Shown here: positions 9,612 to 18,600 of the stretch, one piece after another | Position numbering within the stretch: position 1 is the stretch's first letter | Layout of the letters: every line of letters starts with the position of its first letter | NCBI GenBank assembly: GCA_016932995.1 | Contig: JAFGBU010000006.1 | Span: 1 to 64,000, forward strand | From: Desulfovibrionaceae bacterium | GTDB lineage: Bacteria > Desulfobacterota > Desulfovibrionia > Desulfovibrionales > Desulfovibrionaceae | Direction: 5' to 3' | DNA length: 64,000 nt | Translations under genes and position numbers: made by a program | The notes under the pieces: model-generated | Seen by the model: only the letters and a program-made list of their open reading frames with translations | Database searches by the model: none | What the model was told of the DNA's origin: nothing

Positions 9612-9644
9612 GGCCCGGGCGGTTCAACTATTTTTACCCCGGCC
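9612..9644 (-). repeat. Hairpin with conserved T-rich loop, copy B, overlapping the tsaC stop
   Basis: GGCCCGGG pairs with CCCCGGCC with one mismatch. The loop is nearly identical to that of copy A. The tsaC stop codon lies inside the loop, so the element also encodes the last residues of TsaC. On the minus strand it lacks a classic terminator T-run after the stem. Confidence 0.5.
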
Positions 9645-10262
9645 GAGGGGCTCGACCAGGTAGCCCTTGTCCCTTAAGGCCGAGGGCGGCACGGCCCCGG
9701 CCCGGACCAGGAAAACGGCCCGGCCCTTGCGGCCGGGCATGGGGCTGACCACCGTGGACGGCGGCCCGCCCCCGGGCCAGGGCCGGTCGAGCAGCGCGCC
9801 GTCCGCCTGGGCCAGGATGTCCGGGTCCAGCTCCCCGGGCGTGGCCGCCGGGGCACGTCCGCTCCTGTTGGCGCTGGTGGCCACCAGGGCGGCGTCGGCC
9901 AGGCGGCAGATCTCGGCCGCCGAGGCGTGCGGGGTCCAGCGCACCGAGGTCCGGCCCAAATCGTCCTTGAGCGCGTCCGGAAGCTCCGGCCTGGCCCGGA
10001 CCAGCACGGACAAGGGCCCGGGCCAGAAGTCAGCGGCCAGGTCCAGGACCACCTGGGGGACCTCGGCCGCGATCCTGTCCAGCCAGTCCAGGCCGGCGAT
10101 GATCACCGGCAGGGGCTTGTCCTTCAAGCGGCCCTTGATCCGGGCCACGCGCGCCGCGGCCCAGGCGTCAAAGGCGTCGCAGCCCAGGGCGTACAGGGTC
10201 TCGGTGGGGTACACGACCACCCCGCCCGAGCTGATTATTTCGGATATCCGGAGAGCATCCAT
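9624..10262 (-). CDS. tsaC: L-threonylcarbamoyladenylate synthase (Sua5/YrdC/YciO family)
   Basis: A 212-residue YrdC-domain protein that makes threonylcarbamoyl-AMP from threonine, bicarbonate and ATP for the t6A37 tRNA modification. The N-terminal GGVVVYPTETLYALGCDA, the KxR/KxK basic set (IKGRLKDKPLPV) and TSANRSG are the conserved active-site elements. There is no Sua5 C-terminal domain, hence the TsaC name. The last codons run into a repeated hairpin. Confidence 0.9.
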   Translation of the reverse strand: MDALRISEIISSGGVVVYPTETLYALGCDAFDAWAAARVARIKGRLKDKPLPVIIAGLDWLDRIAAEVPQVVLDLAADFWPGPLSVLVRARPELPDALKDDLGRTSVRWTPHASAAEICRLADAALVATSANRSGRAPAATPGELDPDILAQADGALLDRPWPGGGPPSTVVSPMPGRKGRAVFLVRAGAVPPSALRDKGYLVEPLGRGKNS

Positions 10263-10340
10263 GGGAGGGCACCGACATCTTCTCGATCACTTTTCAATGT
10301 TTGTCAATTGCCGTATCAATCCCTGAACCAAGGATTAAGG

Positions 10341-11987
10341 ATGATCGAGAAGAACGCCGACCCGGCCGGGCTCAGGCAGGCCTTTCCCTGCTGGCCCCTG
10401 GGCGTCGAGGAGATTGGCGTGCGCAACGCCCTGGCCGGCCGGGCCGCGGGCCTGGCCGCCGGGGACGCGGCCTGGCTGCCCCTGGCCCGGGCCATTGGCT
10501 GCTGGGCCTGGGCCAGGCAACCCCTGGACAGCGCGGCCCTGGCCAATGTGCGCGCCCTGGACGACTCGGCCGGGTTCCTGCCCGAAAAAAAGCGCGGCTT
10601 CCTGGACCACCTGGCCGAGAGGCTCCAGGGACCCGGACCGGGCCCGGAGTGGGGCGCGCTGCTCGCCTCGGGCGAGCACGCCCTGGCCTTGAGGCGCCTC
10701 CTGCCCGGGCTCAGGGACCCGGCCTCGGGCCCGGCCTGGCTGGCCGCGGGCTGGGACTACCTCCTGCGCCTGGGACGACCGGACCTGCCCCTGGCCATGA
10801 TCGAGGCCCTGGCCGAGCCCGGGACCATCGCCCCGCTCATCCAGCGCCTCAAGGCCGAATGGGCCTTTTTCTACGCCGACCCGGACCAGGCCCTGGACCT
10901 GCTCCAGGCCCTGGACCAGGACCTGTTCGGGACCTGGTCCGAATACATGTCCGCCGAGGTCTGTCTCAAGCAGGGCGCACACGCGCGGGGGATCGAGCTT
11001 CTGTCCAGGGCCTGGCGGGCCTTCCCCCTCCACCCGCACCTGACCCTCAAGCTCCACTGCCTGCTGAACCCGGAGCCGGACCCCGGGCGGATCACCGAGG
11101 ACGTCGGGTGCTGCGTGCTCATCTACTCCTGGAACAAGGCCGGGCCGCTCGCCGCGACCCTGAAGAACCTCGCGGACACGGACACCGGCCGGGCCCGAAT
11201 AGTGGTCCTTAACAACGGCTCGACCGACGGCTCGGCCGAGGTGATCGAAAGCGCCGCCCGACTGTTCCCCGAGGGCCTGTTCCGGGCCGTTTCCCTGCCC
11301 ATAAACGTGGGCGCCCCGGCCGCGCGCAACTGGCTGCTGTCCCTGCCCGAGGTCAGGGCCGGACAGTTCGCCGCGTTTCTGGACGACGACGTGATCCTGC
11401 CCCAAGACTGGCTGGCCAGGCTGCTCGGCGCGGCCAGGTCAAGGCCCGGGGCCGGGTCCGTGGGCTGCCGCATCGTGTCCGCGGACGAGCCCGCGGCCCT
11501 GCAGTCCGCGGACTACGGCCTGCTCCCGCCCGCGGGCCGCAAGGGCGGCTTCAGGGACCTTGCGGAGCGCGTGTTCGTGTTCGACAACTGCGCCGGGGCC
11601 CTGGACAGCGGGCTTTTCACCTACTGCCGGCCGGCCCTGTCCGTGTCCGGGTGCTGCCATCTGCTGTCCATGGCCTCGGTCCAAGAGGCCGGGGGCTTTG
11701 ACATCCGCTTCAGCCCGACCCAGTTCGACGACCTGGAAAGGGACCTGCGCCAGGCCCTGGCCGGTTTCGAGTCCTTTTACGCCGGGGACCTGAGGGTCAG
11801 GCACATCCAGCACTCCAGCCTGGCCAGGGCCCGGACCGTCGCGGCCGCGGCCCAGGTCATGGGCAACAAGATCAAGCTCGAGGGGCTGTTCGAGGCCAAG
11901 GAGGTGGAAGGCCTGGCCGAGCAGGGCCTCGATCGACTGTGGGCCGATCTAAAGGCCCGCTGGCAGGACCTCGAAGCGGCCCGCTGA
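10341..11987 (+). CDS. Glycosyltransferase family 2 with a long N-terminal extension
   Basis: A 548-residue protein from ATG 10341, which has AAGGATTAAGG just upstream; the frame is open further left but that part lies over tsaC. Residues 1-250 are alpha-helical, possibly degenerate TPR-like, with no recognised function. A GT-A domain follows at about 255-460: NNGSTDGS (291-298) for the nucleotide and LDDD (347-350) as the metal-binding DxD. Acceptor and sugar are unknown. No membrane segment. Divergent from tsaC, convergent with trmH. Confidence 0.82.
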   Translation: MIEKNADPAGLRQAFPCWPLGVEEIGVRNALAGRAAGLAAGDAAWLPLARAIGCWAWARQPLDSAALANVRALDDSAGFLPEKKRGFLDHLAERLQGPGPGPEWGALLASGEHALALRRLLPGLRDPASGPAWLAAGWDYLLRLGRPDLPLAMIEALAEPGTIAPLIQRLKAEWAFFYADPDQALDLLQALDQDLFGTWSEYMSAEVCLKQGAHARGIELLSRAWRAFPLHPHLTLKLHCLLNPEPDPGRITEDVGCCVLIYSWNKAGPLAATLKNLADTDTGRARIVVLNNGSTDGSAEVIESAARLFPEGLFRAVSLPINVGAPAARNWLLSLPEVRAGQFAAFLDDDVILPQDWLARLLGAARSRPGAGSVGCRIVSADEPAALQSADYGLLPPAGRKGGFRDLAERVFVFDNCAGALDSGLFTYCRPALSVSGCCHLLSMASVQEAGGFDIRFSPTQFDDLERDLRQALAGFESFYAGDLRVRHIQHSSLARARTVAAAAQVMGNKIKLEGLFEAKEVEGLAEQGLDRLWADLKARWQDLEAAR

Positions 11988-11993
11988 CCGCGC

Positions 11994-12584
11994 TCACCTG
12001 CCGCGCCAGGTGAGGGCCAGGGCCTCCAGCTCCGCGGCCTCGAGGCCCGGGGCGTCGTACATGCCCCGGGACAGGCGCTGCCTGAAGGCCTCGTAGAGGA
12101 TCACGGCCGCGGCCACGGACACGTTCAGGCTCTGGACCATGCCCTGCATGGGTATGTAGAGCTCGTCCGGGACCAGCTCGACCAGCTCGGGCGACGCGCC
12201 CCGGTGCTCGTTGCCGACGATTATCGCCGCGGGCGCGGCCAGGTCCCAGTCCATGAGCGGCCTGGCGGTGTCCGAGAAGCCGGTCCTGAGGACCCTGAAG
12301 CCCTGGGCCTTGAGATCGCCGATCATGGACCCGGCGTCCCGGTGGGCCACGCGCTCGACCCACTTCCTGGCCGAGGCCGAGGACTTCCTGCCCAGCTCGG
12401 GCCACTTCTCGCTGGTGTAGTAGAGGTGCACGCGCAACAGGCCGAAGGCGTCGCAGCTCCTGAGTATGGCGGACACGTTGTGCGGGTCCCAGACATTGTC
12501 CACCACCAGGGTCAGATCCTTCTGGCGTCTTTCGAGCACCTCCCGGATGCGGCGCTCCCTCTCGGGCGTGACCTCGTTGCGCAT
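11994..12584 (-). CDS. trmH: tRNA (guanosine-2'-O-)-methyltransferase, SpoU family
   Basis: A 196-residue SPOUT methyltransferase. The three SpoU motifs are present: VWDPHNVSAILRSCDAFG with the catalytic arginine, IIVGNEHRGAS and the knot-forming IPMQGMVQSLNVSVAAAVILYE. The C-terminal RxRL and N-terminal extension match TrmH (Gm18 of tRNA) better than TrmL. The stop is 6 nt from the convergent glycosyltransferase stop. Confidence 0.9.
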   Translation of the reverse strand: MRNEVTPERERRIREVLERRQKDLTLVVDNVWDPHNVSAILRSCDAFGLLRVHLYYTSEKWPELGRKSSASARKWVERVAHRDAGSMIGDLKAQGFRVLRTGFSDTARPLMDWDLAAPAAIIVGNEHRGASPELVELVPDELYIPMQGMVQSLNVSVAAAVILYEAFRQRLSRGMYDAPGLEAAELEALALTWRGR

Positions 12585-12613
12585 GACCGGGCTCGTACAC
12601 GATCAAAAGCCCG

Positions 12614-12645
12614 TTGCGCAAGTTCGCCTGAAAACTATATTGACA
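12614..12645 (+). promoter_or_regulatory. Possible promoter of the CheY/CheA-like operon
   Basis: The 120 nt between trmH and the receiver gene are AT-rich. TTGCGC (12614-12619) and TATATT (12636-12641) are 16 nt apart and resemble a sigma-70 promoter. A perfect TTGACA at 12640-12645 has no good -10 at the right distance. A run of TATATATA follows. Confidence 0.3.
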
Positions 12646-12704
12646 ACACTATTTATATATAGGATTGTCGTATAAAGAGCATTTAACCGGCAAAGGAGAC
12701 GCGC

Positions 12705-13097
12705 GTGCGGGCTTTGATAGTCGAGGACGAGTTCCTGGGCCGGAGATACCTCAAGGCGCTCATGAACCCCCTGTTCGAGGTGGACATCGTGGTCAACGGG
12801 GTCGAGGCCGTGGAGGCCTTCAGGCTGGCCCACGCCGAGGGCCGGCCCTACGGCCTGATCCTCATGGACATCATGCTCCCGCAAAAGGACGGCATCGAGG
12901 CCCTGAAGGACATCCGGGCCCTGGAGCGCGAGCAGGACCGCGTCCCGGCCAAGGTGGTCATGATCACCGCCCTGAGCGACCCCAAGACCGTGCTGGCCTC
13001 CTTTGACCAGGGCGGGGCCTCGGGCTACGTGGTCAAGCCCCTGGACAGGGAGAGGCTGTACGCCGAGCTCAGGAAGATCGGCCTGATAGGCGGATAG
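12705..13097 (+). CDS. CheY-like single-domain response regulator
   Basis: A 130-residue receiver with no output domain. The acidic pocket (E7, D8), phospho-acceptor D55 in LILMDIMLP, the conserved T in MITALS and the K in VVKPLD are present. GTG start with AAAGGAG 6 nt upstream. It heads an operon with the Hpt-STAS gene (17-nt gap) and a CheA-type kinase, so it is the likely phosphate receiver of that kinase. It could act on the flagellar motor or on another target. Confidence 0.88.
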   Translation: MRALIVEDEFLGRRYLKALMNPLFEVDIVVNGVEAVEAFRLAHAEGRPYGLILMDIMLPQKDGIEALKDIRALEREQDRVPAKVVMITALSDPKTVLASFDQGGASGYVVKPLDRERLYAELRKIGLIGG

Positions 13098-13114
13098 CGC
13101 GCCCGGAGGAAGCG

Positions 13115-13849
13115 GTGAACGAGAACGAGGCCCTGGTCGAGGAGTTCATGGCCGAGCTGAACGACAAGTACTATCCCCAGGTGGCCCGGGGCCTGGAGCT
13201 CGTCGAGGCCGGAGAGATCGGCCCGGGCATGGACATGTTGGCCCGGCCGCTGCACACCATAAAGGGCGTGACCGGGTTCATGTCCGGGTTCGAGCCGGCC
13301 TCGCGCTTCACCCACAAGGTCGAGAACCTGCTCAAGCGCATCCGCTCGGCCCAAGCCCGGCCCGAGCGCTCGGACCTGGACCTGTTCTCGCGTTCGGTGA
13401 ACGCGATCTTCTCGCTCATCGAGAACATCAAGGACCAGGGCCGGGCCGACCTTGAACAGCTCGACGAATTGACCGCCCTGCTCGAGGCGGCCGCGGGCCA
13501 GAAAATCGCGGCCGCGCCCAGTCAAGACCCGGGGCTCGCGCGCCTGGAAAACGGGCCGAACGGCGCGATCATCGGCTTCAGGCCGGGCCGGGTGCACCTG
13601 GAACCCGAGCGCCGGGCCCTGGCCGAGGCCTTGAAATCCCTGCCCCCGGACGCCGGGCTGACGATCGACCTCACGGGCGTGGCCAGCTTCGGCTCGGCCG
13701 CCTGGGAGGTCCTGGCCGACTCGACCCAAGGCAGGAGAGTCTCGGTGACCGGCATGGCCCCGGCCTGCAGGGAGGTGTTCTACGCCTACGGCTACGACCG
13801 GGAGATCCGCGTGCTGGCGGACGAAGACGGCCGGGACCGGGGGGCCTGA
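13115..13849 (+). CDS. Hpt domain - STAS-like domain protein
   Basis: A 244-residue protein. Residues about 1-115 are a histidine phosphotransfer domain with H47 in LHTIKGVTGF, as in the P1 domain of CheA. Residues about 155-235 look like a STAS fold (LTIDLTGVASFGSAAWEVLA and a closing beta strand), as in anti-sigma-factor antagonists. GTG start with GGAGGAA. The stop is 3 nt before the CheA-like gene, which lacks an Hpt, so this protein probably supplies the phosphorylatable histidine. The STAS call rests on pattern reading and is less sure. Confidence 0.75.
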   Translation: MNENEALVEEFMAELNDKYYPQVARGLELVEAGEIGPGMDMLARPLHTIKGVTGFMSGFEPASRFTHKVENLLKRIRSAQARPERSDLDLFSRSVNAIFSLIENIKDQGRADLEQLDELTALLEAAAGQKIAAAPSQDPGLARLENGPNGAIIGFRPGRVHLEPERRALAEALKSLPPDAGLTIDLTGVASFGSAAWEVLADSTQGRRVSVTGMAPACREVFYAYGYDREIRVLADEDGRDRGA

Positions 13850-13852
13850 GGC

Positions 13853-15478
13853 GTGCGCAAGGGCATCGAAGAGTGCGTGGACGCGCTGCAGAATTGCGTC
13901 CTGGAGCTGGAGTCCCGGGCCGCGCCGGACGCCTCCGAGGTCATAAGCCGCCTGGGCCTGGCCCATCTCAAGCTGCCCGCGCCCCAGGTCATAACCCTGC
14001 TGGACATGTTCGCCGACGGCCTGACCCCGGTCAACGCCGAGATCGCCACCGCCCTGCTTGGCCTGTGCGAGGCCCACAAGAGGCTGCTTTTGGCCCTGGC
14101 CGGGCTTCCCCTGCGGTCCGGTCCCCAAGCCGGGGCCGAGACAGAAAAACAGCCGGGCCCCGAGGCCGAGACACCGGCCGCAAAGGCCGAAACCGAGGAG
14201 CAGGCCTTGATGTCCGGGCCCGAGGTCTCCGGGCCCGAGACCCTGGAGCCCCGGACCGAGGCCCCGGAGCCCCGGGCCCAGGCGTCCATAGCCTCGGTCA
14301 GGGTGCCCACGGAGCGGCTCAACCGGCTCATCGAGCTCGTGGGCAAGCTCATGGTCGGGTTCGCGGTCGTGTCCCAGGCCGGGATCAACCGCGAGGTCTC
14401 CAATGTCGCCGGGCTCAGGGAGCTGGACGCGGTCATCGGCGAGCTGCAGTCCGAGGTCGACGCCATCAGGCTGGTGCCGCTCAAACAATTGTTCACGCCC
14501 ATGCACAGGCTGGTCAAGGGCCTGGCCCAAAAGACCGGAAAGAGGCTGCGCCTGGAGATCAAGGGCGAGGAGATCGCCCTGGACAAGTCCATTGTCGAGG
14601 ACCTCAACGAGCCCCTGGTCCACCTGCTCAGAAACGCCGTGGACCACGGCCTGGAGGCCCCGCAGGAGCGCCTGGCCGCGGGCAAGCCCGAGGAGGGGCT
14701 GATCCGCATATCGGCCTCGCGCAAGGGCGAAAGCGCGGTCATCGAGGTTTCGGACGACGGCCGGGGCCTGGACCCGAATGCCATCTGGGCCAAGGCCGTG
14801 GAAAAGGGCCTGGCCGCCGGGGCCCGGCGGCCGGACGACAGCGAGGTGCTGCGCCTGGTGCTCAGGCCCGGGTTCAGCATGGCCCAGGAGGTCACGGACC
14901 TCTCGGGCCGGGGCGTGGGCATGGACGCGGTGCGAAGCGTGGTCAAGGACGTCCTGGCCGGCGAGCTGGACATCTCGGGCAGCCCGGGCCAAGGCGCGCG
15001 CTTCACCCTGACCCTGCCGCTCAGGCGCTCGGCCAACGAGGGCATTGTGGACGCCCTGGTCTGCCGGGCCGGGGACGGCACGTTCATCATCCCCAGCCGG
15101 GACGTGGTCGAGATATACGTGCCCGGGGAAAACGAGGTCACCGAGCTGCCCGACGGACGCGAGGCCGTGGACGTGCGCGGCGAGGTCCACGCCCTGCTCC
15201 GGCTGGGCGAGCGCCTGGGCAATCCCGCGTCCGGGTCCGGGCCCGGGGCCCAGGCCGTGGTGGTCCGCTCGGGCGAGTTCAGGGCGGCCATCCTGGTGGA
15301 CGAGGTCCTGAGGCAGCAGCAGGTCGTGGTCACCGGGTTCACGGTCCCGGTCCAGGACATCTTCTCCCTGCCCCTGGCCGGATACGGCATGATGGGCGAG
15401 TCCGACGCCCTGGTCGTGGACACCGAGACCCTGATCCGCACCGCCCGGCCAAGGCCGCCCGGCGCGGTCCGGCCTTGA
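13853..15478 (+). CDS. CheA-type histidine kinase without a functional Hpt domain
   Basis: A 541-residue protein. Residues 1-80 are helical with no HxxKG phospho-site; 85-148 form a P/E/A-rich linker. The P3 dimerisation helices begin at 150. The P4 ATPase has the N box HLLRNAVDHGLE (257-268), G1 DDGRGLD (301-307) and G2 GRGVGMD (352-358). A CheW-like P5 domain fills 395-530. CheA normally carries its own P1 domain; here it is encoded separately by the preceding gene. No cheW, cheR, cheB or receptor gene is nearby. Confidence 0.88.
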   Translation: MRKGIEECVDALQNCVLELESRAAPDASEVISRLGLAHLKLPAPQVITLLDMFADGLTPVNAEIATALLGLCEAHKRLLLALAGLPLRSGPQAGAETEKQPGPEAETPAAKAETEEQALMSGPEVSGPETLEPRTEAPEPRAQASIASVRVPTERLNRLIELVGKLMVGFAVVSQAGINREVSNVAGLRELDAVIGELQSEVDAIRLVPLKQLFTPMHRLVKGLAQKTGKRLRLEIKGEEIALDKSIVEDLNEPLVHLLRNAVDHGLEAPQERLAAGKPEEGLIRISASRKGESAVIEVSDDGRGLDPNAIWAKAVEKGLAAGARRPDDSEVLRLVLRPGFSMAQEVTDLSGRGVGMDAVRSVVKDVLAGELDISGSPGQGARFTLTLPLRRSANEGIVDALVCRAGDGTFIIPSRDVVEIYVPGENEVTELPDGREAVDVRGEVHALLRLGERLGNPASGSGPGAQAVVVRSGEFRAAILVDEVLRQQQVVVTGFTVPVQDIFSLPLAGYGMMGESDALVVDTETLIRTARPRPPGAVRP

Positions 15479-15550
15479 TAACCGGCCCGGGCTGTGCCAT
15501 ATCTCGGGCGCGTCGGCGGCCGCAGCAATCCGGCCCGGCGCGGCACAGAC

Positions 15551-16345
15551 ATGAGCACGGCGATACTCTTGGCGGCATTCGGGTCCAGGCACCCCCAGTC
15601 CAGGGCCGCCCTTGAGGCCATGGTCCACAGGGTCCGCCAGAGATACCCAAACGCGGCCTGCGGCCTGTGCTACACCTCCGGGACCATCCGCGACCACCTG
15701 GCCCGGCGGGGCGAGGAGCCGGACAGCGCGGACCAGGCCCTGGAAAGGCTGCTCGGCCAGGGCCTGCGCCGGGTCGCGGTCCAGTCCCTGCACATGATCC
15801 CGGGCGAGGAGTTCCACAACCTCCTGACCCTGGCCAACAGGCTGATGCTTAAAAAGGGCGGCTTCGAGCGCATCGAGGTCGGCTTTCCCCTGCTGGCCGG
15901 GGAAGAGGACATCCAAAACGTGGCCCGGGCCCTGCTCAGGGTCCTGCCCGAGCACTCGGGCCCGGGCGAGGCCGTGCTGCTCATGGGCCACGGCACCCCG
16001 CACGCGGGCAACGTCTACTACCAGGCCCTGGAGTCCCGGCTGCGCCGAACCGACCCCGACGTCTACGTCGGGGCCATGGACGCGGACCCGGGCATATCGG
16101 CCGTGTGCGACCGGCTGGTCAAGGACGGCCGCAACAAGGTCCAGCTCATGCCCCTGCTCTTCGGCGCGGGCATGCACGCGGCCACGGACATGACCGGCGA
16201 GGGCCCGGACTCCTGGAAGAACACCCTCTCCAGGCGGGGCATAGACTGCCTCACGGTGCTCAAGGGCGCGGCCGAGCACGAACCCCTGGCCGACATCTGG
16301 CTCGCCCACCTGGACGACGCCGTGCGCCGCCTGGAGCGGCGCTAG
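15551..16345 (+). CDS. cbiK: Sirohydrochlorin cobaltochelatase
   Basis: A 264-residue class II chelatase inserting Co2+ into sirohydrochlorin in the anaerobic cobalamin pathway. H147 in MGHGTP and H209 in GAGMHA correspond to the two metal-binding histidines of CbiK (145 and 207 in the Salmonella enzyme). There is no signal peptide from ATG 15551, so this is a cytoplasmic form; Desulfovibrio also has periplasmic CbiK. In sulfate reducers the product can also feed siroheme chemistry. The RACo-like corrinoid activator follows. Confidence 0.92.
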   Translation: MSTAILLAAFGSRHPQSRAALEAMVHRVRQRYPNAACGLCYTSGTIRDHLARRGEEPDSADQALERLLGQGLRRVAVQSLHMIPGEEFHNLLTLANRLMLKKGGFERIEVGFPLLAGEEDIQNVARALLRVLPEHSGPGEAVLLMGHGTPHAGNVYYQALESRLRRTDPDVYVGAMDADPGISAVCDRLVKDGRNKVQLMPLLFGAGMHAATDMTGEGPDSWKNTLSRRGIDCLTVLKGAAEHEPLADIWLAHLDDAVRRLERR

Positions 16346-16400
16346 GGCCGACGCCATTTACACCCGCCCCGGCCTGGGCTAGGAATGGGCAGGCCCGGCC

Positions 16401-17954
16401 ATGAATCAGATCGTCATCCACCGCCCCGACGGCCGCAAGGCCACGACCCGGCCGGACCAGGACCTGAGCCTGTCCCAGGCCCTGTTCCTGGCCGGGCTGT
16501 GGCCGGACGCGCCCCTGTGCTCGGGGCTGGGCCGCTGCGGCCTGTGCCGGGTCAGGTTCCTGAGCGACCCGCCGAACCCCAGGCCCGAGGAGCTGCGCAG
16601 GCTGGGGCCTGCGGCCCTTGAACAGGGCTGGCGGCTGTCCTGCCTGCACCCGGCTAGGGCCTGCGAGATACTGGCGCCCGACCAGGCCGGGTCCGAAATC
16701 CAGGCCCAGGTCCTGAAACAGGCCCGGCCGGGCCAAGAACTGGACCTGGCCGTGGACCTGGGCACCACGACCATCCACTGGTCGGCCTCGCACCAGGGCC
16801 GACGCCTGGCCCAGGGCGGCCGGCTCAATCCCCAAAGCGGCCTGGGCAGCGAGATCATGTCCAGGCTGGCCTTCGCCTCGACTCCCGCCAGGCGGGACAT
16901 CCTGCGCGGCCTGGCCCTCAGCGCGATCAAGGACATCGCAGGCCGGCTGCCCGGCCCGGTGAAACGCCTGGCCGTGGCCGGAAACCCGACCATGATCCAC
17001 CTGCTCCTGGGCCTGGACGTCTCGGGCCTGTGCCGCGCGCCGTACTCCCTGGCCTATGCGGGCGGCGACGAGCAGGACCTGGGGCCGGATCTGCCCAGGG
17101 CCTACATACCGCCGCTCCTGGCCCCGTTCGTGGGCGCGGACCTGAGCGCGGGCCTGGCCGCACTGCTCTTCGACGACTCCGGGCCGCCCGAGAGGCCGTT
17201 CATCCTCGCGGACATGGGCACCAACGGCGAGTTCGTCCTGGCCCCGGCCTCGGGCGGATTCGTGTGCGCCAGCGTGCCCATGGGACCGGCCCTGGAGGGC
17301 GTGGGCCTGAGCCTGGGACGCCTGGCCGGGCCGGGCGCGGTCTCCGGGTTCACCCTGTCCCCGGACGGCCCCAGGCCGGAATACGTGGACCGGCGGCCCG
17401 AAAACCGCGAGACCCCGGGCCTGACCGGGACCGGCTATCTCTCCCTGGCCGCGCTGCTCCTGCGCGCCGGCCTGCTCAAACCGGACGGCCGCTTCGAGCC
17501 GAACGACTCGCCCCTGGCCGCGAGGCTGGCCCTGGGCCTGACCCAAATCCACGGCGAGCGGGCCTTCAACGCCGCGGGCCTGAGCGTGCCCGCCTCGGAC
17601 CTGGAGGAGATACTCAAGGTCAAGGCGGCCTTCAACCTGGCCCTGTCCGCCCTGCTGGCCGAAACAGGCCTTGAGCCGGCCGGGATACGCTGCCTGCATC
17701 TGGCCGGGGCCATGGGCGAGCACGTCCGGGTTGAGGACCTGGAGACCCTCGGCTTTATCCCGCCGGGCATGGCCTCCAGGACCGTTAAGGCGGGCAACGC
17801 CTCGCTCAGGGGCGCGGAGACCCTGCTCAAGGACCCGGCGGCCAGGCACTGGGCGCGCTCCCTGCCCGGCGAGTCGCGGACCATCGAACTCGCCTCCGGG
17901 GCCGGGGCCGGGGACATGTTCGTGCGCAGGATGGTCTTCAGCTATGTGCCCTGA
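16401..17954 (+). CDS. RACo-like ferredoxin/ASKHA ATPase (corrinoid protein reductive activator)
   Basis: A 517-residue protein. An N-terminal 2Fe-2S ferredoxin domain has C40, C46, C49 and C81. A linker leads into an ASKHA ATPase (DUF4445 type) with [19 protein letters not shown]-like glycine loops and [13 protein letters not shown]. Such proteins (RACo, RamA) use ATP to drive one-electron reduction of inactive cob(II)amide in corrinoid methyltransfer proteins. No corrinoid protein or methyltransferase gene lies in the window, so the partner is elsewhere. cbiK sits just upstream, which fits a corrinoid role. Confidence 0.82.
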   Translation: MNQIVIHRPDGRKATTRPDQDLSLSQALFLAGLWPDAPLCSGLGRCGLCRVRFLSDPPNPRPEELRRLGPAALEQGWRLSCLHPARACEILAPDQAGSEIQAQVLKQARPGQELDLAVDLGTTTIHWSASHQGRRLAQGGRLNPQSGLGSEIMSRLAFASTPARRDILRGLALSAIKDIAGRLPGPVKRLAVAGNPTMIHLLLGLDVSGLCRAPYSLAYAGGDEQDLGPDLPRAYIPPLLAPFVGADLSAGLAALLFDDSGPPERPFILADMGTNGEFVLAPASGGFVCASVPMGPALEGVGLSLGRLAGPGAVSGFTLSPDGPRPEYVDRRPENRETPGLTGTGYLSLAALLLRAGLLKPDGRFEPNDSPLAARLALGLTQIHGERAFNAAGLSVPASDLEEILKVKAAFNLALSALLAETGLEPAGIRCLHLAGAMGEHVRVEDLETLGFIPPGMASRTVKAGNASLRGAETLLKDPAARHWARSLPGESRTIELASGAGAGDMFVRRMVFSYVP

Positions 17955-18600
17955 GCCCGGCCTGCGGGTGATCGACCTCGGCCTGATCCGCTACCACGAG
18001 GCCCTGGACATCCAGCTCGCCCGGCGGGACCGGGTCGAACAGGGCGCAGCGGAGACCCTCTTTCTCCTGGAGCACCCGGCCGTGGTCACCCTGGGCCGCC
18101 AGGGCGGCCGGGAGCATTTGCTGGTCCCGGAAAAGGCCCTTGCGGCCAGGGGCGTGGAAGTGGTCCAGACCACCCGGGGCGGCAACATCACCTGCCACTT
18201 CCCGGGCCAGGTGGTGGCCTACCCGGTGCTGCGCATCCAGAAACGGCCCGGCGGGGTCAGGGCCCTTTTCGCGGACCTGGAGGAAACAATCATCCGCGCC
18301 TGCCGCGCCTTCGGCCTTGAGGCCAACAGGCGCGAGGGCCATCCCGGGGTCTGGGTCGGGGAACGCAGGAAGATCTGCTCCATGGGCCTGGCCGTGCGCC
18401 GCTGGGTGACCTACCACGGCCTGGCCCTGAACGTAGGGCCGGACCTGTCCCTGTTCGAGCTGATGACGCCCTGCGGGGTCCCGGACGCCGCGGCCACCTC
18501 CCTGAGCCGGGAGACGGGCCGGGACATAGGGGTGAAAGAGGTCAAGGATGTCCTTGCCGAAGAGTTCGAAAAGTCCTTCGCGCCTGCCGCCGTGGCTTAG
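17944..18600 (+). CDS. lipB: Octanoyl-[ACP]:protein N-octanoyltransferase
   Basis: A 218-residue LipB. The [18 protein letters not shown] substrate loop, the lysine of [13 protein letters not shown] and the cysteine of LMTPCGV (catalytic Lys/Cys pair) are all present. It transfers octanoate from ACP to lipoyl domains such as GcvH. ATG 17944 overlaps the previous gene by 11 nt and the stop overlaps lipA by 53 nt, so translation of the three is tightly linked. Confidence 0.94.
   Translation: MCPEPGLRVIDLGLIRYHEALDIQLARRDRVEQGAAETLFLLEHPAVVTLGRQGGREHLLVPEKALAARGVEVVQTTRGGNITCHFPGQVVAYPVLRIQKRPGGVRALFADLEETIIRACRAFGLEANRREGHPGVWVGERRKICSMGLAVRRWVTYHGLALNVGPDLSLFELMTPCGVPDAAATSLSRETGRDIGVKEVKDVLAEEFEKSFAPAAVA

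Larger units (their letters stand above)
8740..9623. other. 884-nt gene-free region with repeated hairpins
   Basis: This is the longest stretch without a supported gene. It lies between the divergent 5' end of the Nudix gene and the 3' end of tsaC. GC-rich blocks full of GGCCCGGG words alternate with two AT-rich islands (about 9050-9115 and 9480-9540). Open frames here match nothing and lack the local codon pattern. Within it lie two copies of a hairpin with a shared A/G-rich tail and three related hairpins with a T-rich loop, listed separately. Confidence 0.6.

Noticed and set aside
13025-16357. Very long minus-strand open frame (over 1,100 codons)
   Set aside because: It is antisense to the CheA-like operon and cbiK; high GC removes stop codons. 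The product is low-complexity G/R/A/P-rich and the plus-strand genes have clear domains.
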